Below, one piece after another: positions 24,178 to 32,229 of a stretch of 60,114 nt of DNA. Position 1 is the stretch's first letter, and each line of letters opens with the position of its first letter. Where the stretch lies: the NCBI GenBank assembly GCA_022841465.1, contig JALHRL010000024.1:1-60114 (forward strand), in the 5' to 3' direction. The DNA comes from Bacteroidia bacterium. Its GTDB lineage: Bacteria; Bacteroidota; Bacteroidia; B-17B0; Aurantibacillaceae. Below the pieces are notes generated by a model. It was not told the DNA's origin and searched no databases. It saw only the letters and a list, made by a program, of their open reading frames with translations. The translations under genes and the position numbers were made by a program.

Positions 24178-25407
24178 ATGAAAACCTTTAACGTACCGGA
24201 GTTTTATAGAAGTCCGATTATTTCTAAAGTAAAACAGTTTAGAAAAATTCAGGACCCACGTAAACAAGATAATAAACCCACAGTTTTAGATTTTTCAGGT
24301 GTAAAGTACTACATCGCTCGCCATTTTGGATTTTGTTATGGGGTTGAAAATGCCATTGAAATTGCTTTTAAGGCATTGGATGAAAACAAAGGCAAACGAA
24401 TTTTTTTATTAAGCCAAATGATTCATAACCCTGCGGTAAATAAAGATTTAACCGAAAGAGGAGTTGAGTTTTTGCAAGATACAGAGGGAAAGGAATTGAT
24501 TTCATTTGATACCTTAACATCAAACGATGTGGTAATGATACCAGCTTTTGGTGCTCCATTGCATTTAATTAAATTGTTGGAAGATAAAGGAATTAAAACC
24601 GAATCATATAATACCACTTGCCCTTTTGTGGAGCGCGTTTGGAAAAAATCGGAACAAATTGGAAAAACAAATCACACCATTATTATTCACGGAAAATACA
24701 CGCACGAAGAAACCCGTTCAACTTTCTCGCGCAGCGAACAACACAGTGGGGCAGTGGTAGTGGTAAAAGATATGGCGGAGACCAAGTTATTGGGTGATTT
24801 TGTGGAGGGGAAGAAAAGTCAGGAAGAATTTGAAAAAATATTTGCTCAAAAATTCTCTAAGGGCTTTGATATAAAAAAGCATTTTGACAAAGTAGGAGTT
24901 ATTAACCAAACTACTATGTTGGCAACAGAAACCCAGGAAATTGCCGATTATTTTAAAAAGTTAATGGTAGCGTTGCATGGAGAAGAAAATATTAAAAACC
25001 ATTTTGCCGATACACGCGATACTTTGTGTTATGCAACCAACGAGAATCAAGATGCAACCTACGGATTGTTGGAAACCGATGCCGATTTGGCAATAGTTGT
25101 TGGTGGTTACAACAGCAGCAACACCTCGCATTTGGTAGAGTTGTGTGAACGAAAATTCCCAACTTATTTTATTTCATCTGCTTCAGAAATTAACGGAAAT
25201 AGTATTTCGCATTTTGATTATCCGAACAAAAAACAATTAAGTACCGCTAATTTTTTACCCGATAAACGCCCTTTAAAAATTGTAATAACAAGTGGAGCTT
25301 CTTGTCCTGATTCATTATTAGATGAAGTAATGAATAAGATTAACAGTATTGTTGGCGCAACAAAATCGGTAGAAGAAGTACTTAAAAATTTATATTCTTA
25401 CAGCTAA
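24178..25407 (+). CDS. ispH: 4-hydroxy-3-methylbut-2-enyl diphosphate reductase (long form)
   Basis: 409 residues. The three cysteines that ligand the 4Fe-4S cluster are C53 (FGFCYGV), C148 (NTTCPFV) and C376 (GASCPDS). HGKYTHEET at 171-179 holds the conserved His and Glu. It makes isopentenyl and dimethylallyl diphosphate, the last step of the MEP pathway. It is about 100 residues longer than the E. coli form because of a 40-residue N-terminal stretch and an insertion around 180-250, like the long forms of cyanobacteria and plants. It overlaps the next gene by 1 bp. Confidence 0.96.
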   Translation: MKTFNVPEFYRSPIISKVKQFRKIQDPRKQDNKPTVLDFSGVKYYIARHFGFCYGVENAIEIAFKALDENKGKRIFLLSQMIHNPAVNKDLTERGVEFLQDTEGKELISFDTLTSNDVVMIPAFGAPLHLIKLLEDKGIKTESYNTTCPFVERVWKKSEQIGKTNHTIIIHGKYTHEETRSTFSRSEQHSGAVVVVKDMAETKLLGDFVEGKKSQEEFEKIFAQKFSKGFDIKKHFDKVGVINQTTMLATETQEIADYFKKLMVALHGEENIKNHFADTRDTLCYATNENQDATYGLLETDADLAIVVGGYNSSNTSHLVELCERKFPTYFISSASEINGNSISHFDYPNKKQLSTANFLPDKRPLKIVITSGASCPDSLLDEVMNKINSIVGATKSVEEVLKNLYSYS

Positions 25408-26213
25408 TGAAACTGAACTTAAACAAACCCATTGTTTTTTTTGATTTAGAAACTACCGGATTAACCATTGGATTTGATAGAATTGTAGAAATTTCTTTGT
25501 TAAAGGTTAACATGGATAACACAACCGATCAAAAAACCTGGCGGGTTAATCCTGAAATGCCAATGCCGGAGAAGATTTCGATTTTATTAGGTATTAAAGA
25601 CGAAGATTTAAAAGATTGTCCAACCATAAAACAACTGGCGCCTCAAATAGTGCAATTTATTGGTAATGCCGATTTGGCGGGGTATAATAGCAATAAGTTT
25701 GATGTTCCCATGCTGGTGGAAGAGCTATTAAGAGCAGAAGTGGAGTTTGATTTAAAAAACAGAAAGCTGGTTGACGTGCAAAATATTTTTCATGTAATGG
25801 AACCACGCAACTTAAGTGCCGCTTATAAATTTTATTGCAGTAAAAATTTAGAAAACGCCCATACCGCGCATGCTGATACCTTGGCTACTTATGAAATATT
25901 TTTATCGCAATTGGATAGGTATAAAGATACCGAGATAGAAGACGACAAGGGAAATAAAATAAAACCTGTGGTAAACGACATTGCCAAACTAAGCGAAATT
26001 ACCACCAACAGAAATAGAAACGCTGATTTAGCAGGGAGAATTGTGTTTAATGAAAAGGGACAAGAAGTGTTTAATTTTGGGAAACACAAAGATAAGCCCG
26101 TTGTTGAAGTTTTTGAAAAGGAACCCAGCTATTACAATTGGATGATGAATGGTGACTTTCCTTTGTACACCAAAAAAATTCTTACCCAAATAAGGTTAGG
26201 GATGAAAAAATGA
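25407..26213 (+). CDS. 3'-5' exonuclease, DnaQ/epsilon-like (DEDD family)
   Basis: 268 residues. Exo I FFDLETTGL at 11-19 gives D13 and E15; Exo II is LAGYNSNKFDVPML near 95-110; Exo III contains H and D in AHTAHADTLATYE near 150. A C-terminal module (about 215-268) ending YYNWMMNGDFPLYTKKIL is the small extension common in Bacteroidota members. It degrades DNA or short RNA from the 3' end; whether it proofreads for polymerase III is not known. The start overlaps the ispH stop (TAATGA). Confidence 0.93.
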   Translation: MKLNLNKPIVFFDLETTGLTIGFDRIVEISLLKVNMDNTTDQKTWRVNPEMPMPEKISILLGIKDEDLKDCPTIKQLAPQIVQFIGNADLAGYNSNKFDVPMLVEELLRAEVEFDLKNRKLVDVQNIFHVMEPRNLSAAYKFYCSKNLENAHTAHADTLATYEIFLSQLDRYKDTEIEDDKGNKIKPVVNDIAKLSEITTNRNRNADLAGRIVFNEKGQEVFNFGKHKDKPVVEVFEKEPSYYNWMMNGDFPLYTKKILTQIRLGMKK

Positions 26214-26245
26214 TTTGCACATTATTTTAAGTTTCCCTTACTTTG
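26214..26245 (+). promoter_or_regulatory. predicted promoter of the lysC-lysA leader
   Basis: TTTG at 26214-26217, a 20-nt spacer and TTACTTTG at 26238-26245 (one mismatch to TAnnTTTG). It lies just after the exonuclease stop and 9 bp before an ATG at 26255, so transcription would start very near that ATG, about 275 nt before lysC. Confidence 0.5.
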
Positions 26246-26254
26246 CCTCCACAA

Positions 26255-26314
26255 ATGACAAACACCCTTTTTATAAAGAAAAAATTGAAGTGTAAATGGC
26301 TGCCAGGCCATTAA
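26255..26314 (+). CDS. possible lysine-rich leader peptide of lysC-lysA
   Basis: 19 codons, MTNTLFIKKKLKCKWLPGH, then TAA. Five of the 19 residues are lysine, four of them in a stretch of six codons (KKKLKCK). It begins next to a promoter and sits upstream of two lysine-pathway genes, the arrangement of an amino-acid leader peptide. Its stop overlaps a hairpin AATGGC/GCCATT (26295-26312), followed by a GGG-AGC/GCT-CCC hairpin at 26323-26341 and a TTTT tract. A second overlapping frame of 21 codons starts at 26296. No homology is known to me; it may be coincidence. Confidence 0.35.
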   Translation: MTNTLFIKKKLKCKWLPGH

Positions 26315-26450
26315 TTGTTGTTGGGAAGCTACGCGCTACCCGTTTTACCCCCGGTTTATAAATTTTAATAGCAGAAACAGAAAAAAGTATAATTTTACCT
26401 GCCTTTAAAATGCATTAATTAAATAAAATTTTAACAAAGATAATTAGGAT

Positions 26451-26527
26451 GCAAGACTCAGGACATAGGACTAAAATCTTATGACTTACGACTTGAATCT
26501 AACGACTTACGACTAAATAAAATAAAT
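26451..26527. repeat. degenerate 7-bp tandem array 3, abutting lysC
   Basis: Nine heptads, seven ending GAC and two ending ATC: GCAAGAC, TCAGGAC, ATAGGAC, TAAAATC, TTATGAC, TTACGAC, TTGAATC, TAACGAC, TTACGAC. Two A/T heptads then complete exactly the distance to the lysC ATG at 26528. The period matches arrays 1 and 2, but the word differs. The rest of the 314-bp gap (26362-26450) is AT-rich with nothing recognised. Confidence 0.85.
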
Positions 26528-27847
26528 ATGTTGATTCAAAAATTTGGCGGAACCAGTGTAGGTAGCGCCCAACGAATAAAAGATCTTGTAAAGTTGGTAG
26601 TTAATCCAACTCCTAAAATTGTTGTATTAAGCGCCATGAGCGGAACAACCAATGCATTGGTAGAAATAAGTGAAGCCTTGTATGCAAAAAACACAAAACA
26701 AGCAATTGAACTAATTGATAAATTAAAAGCAAAGTACGAAAAGGAAATTTCTGAACTTTATTCTAAAAAAGAATCAATTGAAAAAGCGAATGATTTAATT
26801 CGAAATCATTTTGAATACATCCGCAACTTTACTTTAGATATGTTTACTGCTAATGAAGAAAAGGCAATTTTAGCACAGGGAGAATTGTTGAGTACCGCCA
26901 TGTTTCATTATTACTTGGAAGAAACCGGAACGGCATCGGTATTATTACCCGCTTTAAATTTTATGCGTATTGATGCCAATGATGAGCCGGACATGGCCTA
27001 TATTGAAACGAATTTATTGTTGGAACTAAAAAAATATCCGAAAGATATTTTATTTATTACTCAAGGTTATATTTGCCGCAACGCCTTTGGTGAAATTGAT
27101 AATTTAAAACGTGGAGGAAGTGATTACACAGCATCTATTGTTGGAGCAGCCATTAGAAGTGAAGAAGTTCAAATTTGGACAGATATTGACGGAATGCATA
27201 ACAACGACCCTCGCGTAGTTAGTAAAACTCATCCGATTAAAGAATTGAGTTTTGATGAAGCTGCCGAGTTGGCTTATTTTGGCGCTAAAATTTTACATCC
27301 TACTTGTATTTTACCTGCTCAAAAAAGAAACATTCCGGTGCGTTTAAAAAACACCATGCAACCGGAAGCAGAGGGAACATTAATAGCGAATATTACTACG
27401 CAAGAAGGTATAAAAGCCGTTGCAGCCAAAGATGGAATTATTGCTATAAATATTAAAAGCGATAGAATGTTATTGGCACATGGATTTTTACGTGCAGTAT
27501 TTGAAATATTTGAACGCTTTAAAACACCCATTGACATGATTACCACCAGTGAGGTGGCAGTATCGTTAACTATAGATAATGATAAAAATTTGGATGAAAT
27601 TCTAAAAGAATTAAAAGAAATTGCTGTGGTGGAAGTAGAAAAAAACCAAACCATTATTTGTGTGGTAGGTCAGTTACCTAAAGAGAAACCGGGCTATGGA
27701 TTTAAAGTTTTAGAATCTTTAAAAGAAATTCCATTGCGAATGGTTTCCTATGGTGGAAGTGCCAATAACGTTTCTGTTTTAGTGAACAGTAATTTTAAAA
27801 AAGATGCACTAATTGCATTAAATAAAGGAATTTTTAATTATAACTAA
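26528..27847 (+). CDS. lysC: aspartate kinase
   Basis: 439 residues, a single-function aspartokinase. Kinase signature KFGGTSVGSAQRI near 5-17, LAQGELLSTAMF near 115, GRGG-type Gly loop LKRGGSDYTASIVGAAI near 195-215, and two ACT domains in the last 140 residues, which normally bind lysine or threonine as feedback inhibitor. It phosphorylates aspartate, the first step of the aspartate family. lysA follows 12 bp later, so lysine feedback is the likely control. No homoserine dehydrogenase domain is fused. Confidence 0.95.
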   Translation: MLIQKFGGTSVGSAQRIKDLVKLVVNPTPKIVVLSAMSGTTNALVEISEALYAKNTKQAIELIDKLKAKYEKEISELYSKKESIEKANDLIRNHFEYIRNFTLDMFTANEEKAILAQGELLSTAMFHYYLEETGTASVLLPALNFMRIDANDEPDMAYIETNLLLELKKYPKDILFITQGYICRNAFGEIDNLKRGGSDYTASIVGAAIRSEEVQIWTDIDGMHNNDPRVVSKTHPIKELSFDEAAELAYFGAKILHPTCILPAQKRNIPVRLKNTMQPEAEGTLIANITTQEGIKAVAAKDGIIAINIKSDRMLLAHGFLRAVFEIFERFKTPIDMITTSEVAVSLTIDNDKNLDEILKELKEIAVVEVEKNQTIICVVGQLPKEKPGYGFKVLESLKEIPLRMVSYGGSANNVSVLVNSNFKKDALIALNKGIFNYN

Positions 27848-27859
27848 GCAAAGGAAAAT

Positions 27860-29008
27860 ATGTTTACAGAAAATCAAATAAAATCCTTTGGTAGTAAAAC
27901 AACTCCGTTTTATTTTTATGATTTAGATATTTTAAAGAAAACATTAAACGAAGTAAAAACAAATGCTCCAAAAGAATATCACATTCACTATGCATTAAAA
28001 GCTAATTCTAATCCTGTAATTTTAAAACTGATAAAAGACGCTGGTTTTGGTGCAGATTGTGTAAGTGGTAACGAAGTTAAACGAGCCGTTGAAACAGGTT
28101 TTAAACCAAATGATATTGTTTTTGCAGGAGTAGGGAAGAGCGATGAAGAAATTAATTACGCTTTAGATGTTGATATTTTTTGTTTTAATGTTGAAAGTAC
28201 AGCGGAGCTAACTGTAATTAATGAATTGGCAAAAGTAAAAGGTAAAAAGGCCAAGGTTGCTTTACGAATTAACCCTAATGTTGATGCACATACGCACAAA
28301 TACATTACAACAGGTTTAGAAGAAAATAAGTTTGGAATTAATCCATATGAATTTGATACGGTTTTAAATTTAATTAAAACACTTCCAAATATTGAATTAA
28401 TTGGATTGCATTTTCATATTGGTTCACAAATAACCAGCTTAACTCCTTTTAAAAACTTGTGTTTGCGTGTAAATGAAATAAATCACTGGTTTATAGAGAA
28501 AGGTTATTTATTACCGAATATAAATGTAGGTGGTGGCTTAGGTATAAATTATCACGAACCGGATAATGAAGCAATACCCGATTTTAAATCATTTTTTGAA
28601 GTGTTTAAACAGTTTTTAGAATTAAAACCAGGCCAGCAATTACATTTTGAATTGGGTAGAGCATTGGTGGCTAATTGCGGTAGTTTAATAAGCAAGGTGT
28701 TATACATAAAAAACGGAATAAACACCAATTTCGCTATTTTAGATGCAGGTATGACCGAGTTAATTCGCCCTGCATTATACCAAGCCTATCATAAAATAGA
28801 AAACCTATCAAATACCGGAGAAAGCAATGTGAAATACGATGTAGTTGGGCCTATTTGCGAAAGCAGCGATTGTTTTGGAAAAGCAGTAATGCTTCCTGAA
28901 ACAAAGCGTGGCGATATAATAGCCATAAGAAGCGCCGGAGCTTACGGAGAAGTAATGAGTAATCGTTATAATTTGCGTGATGAAGTAAGGACTTTTTTTG
29001 GTGAGTAA
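27860..29008 (+). CDS. lysA: diaminopimelate decarboxylase
   Basis: 382 residues, fold III PLP decarboxylase. The PLP lysine is K47 in HYALKANSN (43-51); other family motifs are GLHFHIGSQI, VGGGLGINYH, ELGRALVANCG and GPICESSDCFGK near the C-terminus, which together form the active site across the dimer. It turns meso-diaminopimelate into lysine. It follows lysC closely and shares the pathway with dapD at 6630. Confidence 0.97.
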   Translation: MFTENQIKSFGSKTTPFYFYDLDILKKTLNEVKTNAPKEYHIHYALKANSNPVILKLIKDAGFGADCVSGNEVKRAVETGFKPNDIVFAGVGKSDEEINYALDVDIFCFNVESTAELTVINELAKVKGKKAKVALRINPNVDAHTHKYITTGLEENKFGINPYEFDTVLNLIKTLPNIELIGLHFHIGSQITSLTPFKNLCLRVNEINHWFIEKGYLLPNINVGGGLGINYHEPDNEAIPDFKSFFEVFKQFLELKPGQQLHFELGRALVANCGSLISKVLYIKNGINTNFAILDAGMTELIRPALYQAYHKIENLSNTGESNVKYDVVGPICESSDCFGKAVMLPETKRGDIIAIRSAGAYGEVMSNRYNLRDEVRTFFGE

Positions 29009-29014
29009 GTATTT

Positions 29015-29446
29015 TTAAATTTTCTTATTCATCAAATAGTGCTGAATTATACCCCAAAGTAAAAACGATTTTTCTTTTATTTGGTAACCATTGGCTTTGT
29101 AAAATTCAACAGCGTTTTCACGAGCTTGTAATTCAATTTCTGTTAATCCTAAAGCTTTCCCTTTTAATTCCAATTCTTGCACTATTAATTTCCCTAAACC
29201 TTTTCCTTGCTGGTTATCATCAACAGCCATAAACCGTATTTGGCCAATTTTGTTTTCGTTTTCTTGTAATCTTCCGCAGGCTATTGCTTTGTGGTTTTCA
29301 TCTTCTATATAAGCATTAAAGGAAGTCCTTTCAAAATTATCAGTAGCTGTTTCTTTAGGTTGATTCCAGGGTTTACGTAAAATTTTATAACGTAAGTTTA
29401 AAATATTTTCCAGTTGTTCCGGAGTATTTGCAAATTTTACTTTCAT
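29015..29446 (-). CDS. GNAT family N-acetyltransferase
   Basis: 143 residues. Motif A, which binds acetyl-CoA, is visible as FMAVDDNQQGKGLGKLIVQEL (the QQGKGLG loop), and motif B as IELQARENAVEFYKANGY near 105-120. Of the ElaA/YitI-like small GNAT type; substrate unknown. It overlaps the CaiB/BaiF gene by 1 bp, in a three-gene minus-strand run with the aldo/keto reductase. The convergent lysA gene ends 6 bp away. Confidence 0.9.
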   Translation of the reverse strand: MKVKFANTPEQLENILNLRYKILRKPWNQPKETATDNFERTSFNAYIEDENHKAIACGRLQENENKIGQIRFMAVDDNQQGKGLGKLIVQELELKGKALGLTEIELQARENAVEFYKANGYQIKEKSFLLWGIIQHYLMNKKI

Positions 29447-30519
29447 TAACTGCTAAACTTAAATGCAATACTACTTACTACGTGTTTGGTTTCTTTTCCG
29501 TCTTTAATTTGTTTCAGCATTTCTTTGGCTTCCGGCAATTCAAAAACCTCTTTCATGTTTCTTATTTTCCCCATCGGAATTCCATTCTGTTCACAAAATT
29601 TAAAAATGTCTTTATAATTAAATTTAGAAATATGATTGTTTAAAATACCGTAAAGTTCTTGTCGGTTTTTAATTCTATTTTGATTGGTAGAAAACTTAAC
29701 ATCGCGTGGTAAACTATTATTGTTTATTACATTACACAATGCTTCAAACTGTTTGTTAGAGCCTATTGCAAAGGTTATGTAGTGTTTATCTTTTGTGGTA
29801 AATAATTCACCATAGGGCGCAATATTAGGATGTAATGAGCCGCTGGCAACAGGCAAATGGTTACCTATTAACCAATTGGTTGCCTGATTCGCCAATGATG
29901 CAATGGCGCTGTCAAATAAGGAAACAGAAATATAGCTTCCCATTTTTTCTTTGTATTTTTTTATTAAGGCAATTAAAATGGCTTCTTTTAACTGGTGCCC
30001 GGCAAGTAAATCAATTAAGGCAACCGGCATTTTTGTAGGTATACTGTTGGGTTCACCATTCATAAACATAAAGCCGCTTTCTGCCTGTAAAATTAAATCG
30101 TATGCAGTGCGAGGGTTATTCACTCCAAATCCGTTTATAGATGCATAAATAATTTGTGGATTTATTTTTTTTAATGAATTGTAATCTACTTTTAGTTTTT
30201 TATCATCACCCTTTTTGTAATTGGTAATTACAATATCTGCATCTTTAATTAATTCATATAATTTTTTTAAATTTTTATCTTGCTTTATATCTAATTCAAT
30301 AAATTCTTTAAAGGCATTTACGCTCCAGAAATAGGCGCTCGTGTTATCTTTCGGATTTTCGTTTTTTAATTTCCAGCTTCGTGTTACATCTCCACCAAGG
30401 TTTGGGTTTTCTACCTTAATAACTTTTGCGCCCAATTCAGAAAAAAAGTAACCAACGCTTGGCCCTGCAAGCACACCCGCTAATTCAACAACTTTTAAAT
30501 CTTTAAATAATTCTTTCAT
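29446..30519 (-). CDS. CaiB/BaiF (family III) CoA-transferase
   Basis: 357 residues. The family opening LAGVLAGPSVGYFFSELGAKVIKVE, the GGD loop at about 43, and AYDLILQAESGFMFMNGEP, in which the conserved Asp acts as the acyl-carrier nucleophile, are all present. It moves CoA between carboxylic acids; the substrate cannot be read. Its 1-bp overlaps with both neighbours (GNAT and aldo/keto reductase) indicate one transcript. No degradation pathway surrounds it. Confidence 0.9.
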   Translation of the reverse strand: MKELFKDLKVVELAGVLAGPSVGYFFSELGAKVIKVENPNLGGDVTRSWKLKNENPKDNTSAYFWSVNAFKEFIELDIKQDKNLKKLYELIKDADIVITNYKKGDDKKLKVDYNSLKKINPQIIYASINGFGVNNPRTAYDLILQAESGFMFMNGEPNSIPTKMPVALIDLLAGHQLKEAILIALIKKYKEKMGSYISVSLFDSAIASLANQATNWLIGNHLPVASGSLHPNIAPYGELFTTKDKHYITFAIGSNKQFEALCNVINNNSLPRDVKFSTNQNRIKNRQELYGILNNHISKFNYKDIFKFCEQNGIPMGKIRNMKEVFELPEAKEMLKQIKDGKETKHVVSSIAFKFSS

Positions 30520-31505
30520 TAATATTGCGGAAGCAGTGGTTTGTTTTGTAAAATGTTTTCAATTTTTAGCATTACTTCTTCGGTTAATTTAGGTAAAACA
30601 TCCAAAGCAGTTAAATTTTCTTTTAATTGTTCTACTTTACTGGCACCTAAAATACTGGTGCTAACATTTGGGTTTTTTACAGTCCAAGCAATAGCAAGTT
30701 TTGGTAAAGTGGTTTCTAATTCATTCGCCATTTTTGTAAGTTCAAGTACTTTATCAATACGCGAAGGTTCTCCTAATGTTCTTTCTTTTAACCACTCCAT
30801 GCCCTCAATGTTTAAGCGTGTATCTTTTGGATCGTTATTAATGTATTTACCGGTTAGCAATCCACTGCTAAGCGGACTCCAAATAGTAGTACCCAATCCA
30901 TAATCTCTAAACAGTAATAAATAATCTTTTTCCATTTTAGTACGTTCAAACATATTGTATTGAGGTTGTTCCATAGTAGGACCAATTAAACGATATTCTT
31001 TTGCAACAGCAATAGCCGCCATAATTTCGTCGTTGGCCCATTCACTTGTTCCCCAATATAAAATTTTACCTTGCTGTATCAAAGTATTCATTGCTAAAAC
31101 AGTTTCTTCAATAGGGGTGTTTTTATCGGGGCGGTGGCAAAAAAATAAATCTAAATAATCTAGTTGCAATCTTTTTAAAGCGGCATTGCAACCTTCCACA
31201 ATATGTTTACGCGATAAGCCTCTTTGGTTTGGTTTATCTTCTTCAAATCCAAAAAACACTTTGCTTGAAATGCAATAGGTGCTTCGGGTCCAATTTTTCT
31301 TTTTAAGAATATTACCCATTACAATTTCAGATTGTCCGCGTGCATATATTTCAGCGTTGTCAAAAAAGTTTACACCGGCATCATAAGCGGTGCTCATTAA
31401 TTCATCGGCCACTTTATCTCCAATTTGTTTGCCAAAAGTAACCCAACTACCAAATGATAATGTACTTACCTGTAAGCCTGATTTTCCTAGTCTGCGATAT
31501 TCCAT
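30519..31505 (-). CDS. aldo/keto reductase, voltage-gated K+ channel beta subunit-like
   Basis: 328 residues, a TIM-barrel NADPH oxidoreductase. The catalytic tetrad can be traced: D in NFFDNAEIY, Y in AEIYARGQSE, K in SSKVFFG and H in LDLFFCHRPD. The opening MEYRRLGKSGLQVSTLSFGSW and the length match the YghZ/Kv-beta subgroup, which reduces aldehydes such as methylglyoxal. It heads the three-gene run to 29015. The 231 bp upstream (31506-31736) hold no gene. Confidence 0.93.
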   Translation of the reverse strand: MEYRRLGKSGLQVSTLSFGSWVTFGKQIGDKVADELMSTAYDAGVNFFDNAEIYARGQSEIVMGNILKKKNWTRSTYCISSKVFFGFEEDKPNQRGLSRKHIVEGCNAALKRLQLDYLDLFFCHRPDKNTPIEETVLAMNTLIQQGKILYWGTSEWANDEIMAAIAVAKEYRLIGPTMEQPQYNMFERTKMEKDYLLLFRDYGLGTTIWSPLSSGLLTGKYINNDPKDTRLNIEGMEWLKERTLGEPSRIDKVLELTKMANELETTLPKLAIAWTVKNPNVSTSILGASKVEQLKENLTALDVLPKLTEEVMLKIENILQNKPLLPQY

Positions 31506-31736
31506 AAATAAAACTTTTCTTAAAGGTATTGGTATTTTAAGAATAAAAAAAGGGTTGTAGGATGTTGTAGTTTACTATGTTTAAGTAATTATTTCGCGTA
31601 TTATTGATGAGGGATAAAAAAGTAATAAGTAAATATTGTTTAATCTACTATTGTGAAACGGGAAAACAAATAAAATTCATTTCCCTTAATTTAAAGTATA
31701 ATAATATAGTAAGTGATAGGGGGGGATTAGCCTCTA

Positions 31737-32108
31737 TTATTTTTTTATAAACTCAAAAGGATGTTTAATTATTCCTTCGTACATTTTACCTTGTTCTAAA
31801 ATATCTTCCTCATCTTCCTCATACTTCCAAACAATTTTCACACTCGTTTTGTCTTCGGGAATTTCAACAACTTTTCTGAAAATTTTTAATAAGTGAGAGG
31901 AGGTGGATGTATTTAAATAATCTAACTCTATAGTTAACTGAATTTGTTCCGGCTCAATTTTTTTTACATTTTCTAACCAATCTAAAGCAGGTTGATAAAA
32001 ATCAACAACATTTTCAGGGATTGACATACCTGAAATGCTCATAAAGCCATTTAGTTTAAAACTTATTTCAGGCGTACGCTTGGTACCTTTTATGTATAAG
32101 TTTTGCAT
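31737..32108 (-). CDS. SiaC-family (DUF1987) protein
   Basis: 123 residues, matching DUF1987 over the whole length. It includes the conserved IELDYLNTSTSSHLLKIF, in which a Thr or Ser of the LNTS segment is the site phosphorylated in Pseudomonas SiaC. There, unphosphorylated SiaC activates the diguanylate cyclase SiaD under control of the SiaA phosphatase and SiaB kinase. None of SiaA, SiaB or SiaD is in this window, so partners are unknown. It is monocistronic by spacing: 121 and 231 bp separate it from its neighbours. Confidence 0.88.
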   Translation of the reverse strand: MQNLYIKGTKRTPEISFKLNGFMSISGMSIPENVVDFYQPALDWLENVKKIEPEQIQLTIELDYLNTSTSSHLLKIFRKVVEIPEDKTSVKIVWKYEEDEEDILEQGKMYEGIIKHPFEFIKK

Positions 32109-32229
32109 AGTACAGTTATTTATTTCAGTTACTATACAATAGTAAAAAAATAAAAACGAAACACAAAACTTTTTTTGTTAGAATACATTTAAATTTTGTG
32201 AAAGTTGTTTTTAAGTTTTTAAATAAAAA

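Noticed and set aside
31506-31736. 231-bp gap upstream of the aldo/keto reductase
   Set aside because: AT-rich with no frame of note, no hairpin and no repeat; probably promoter DNA only.
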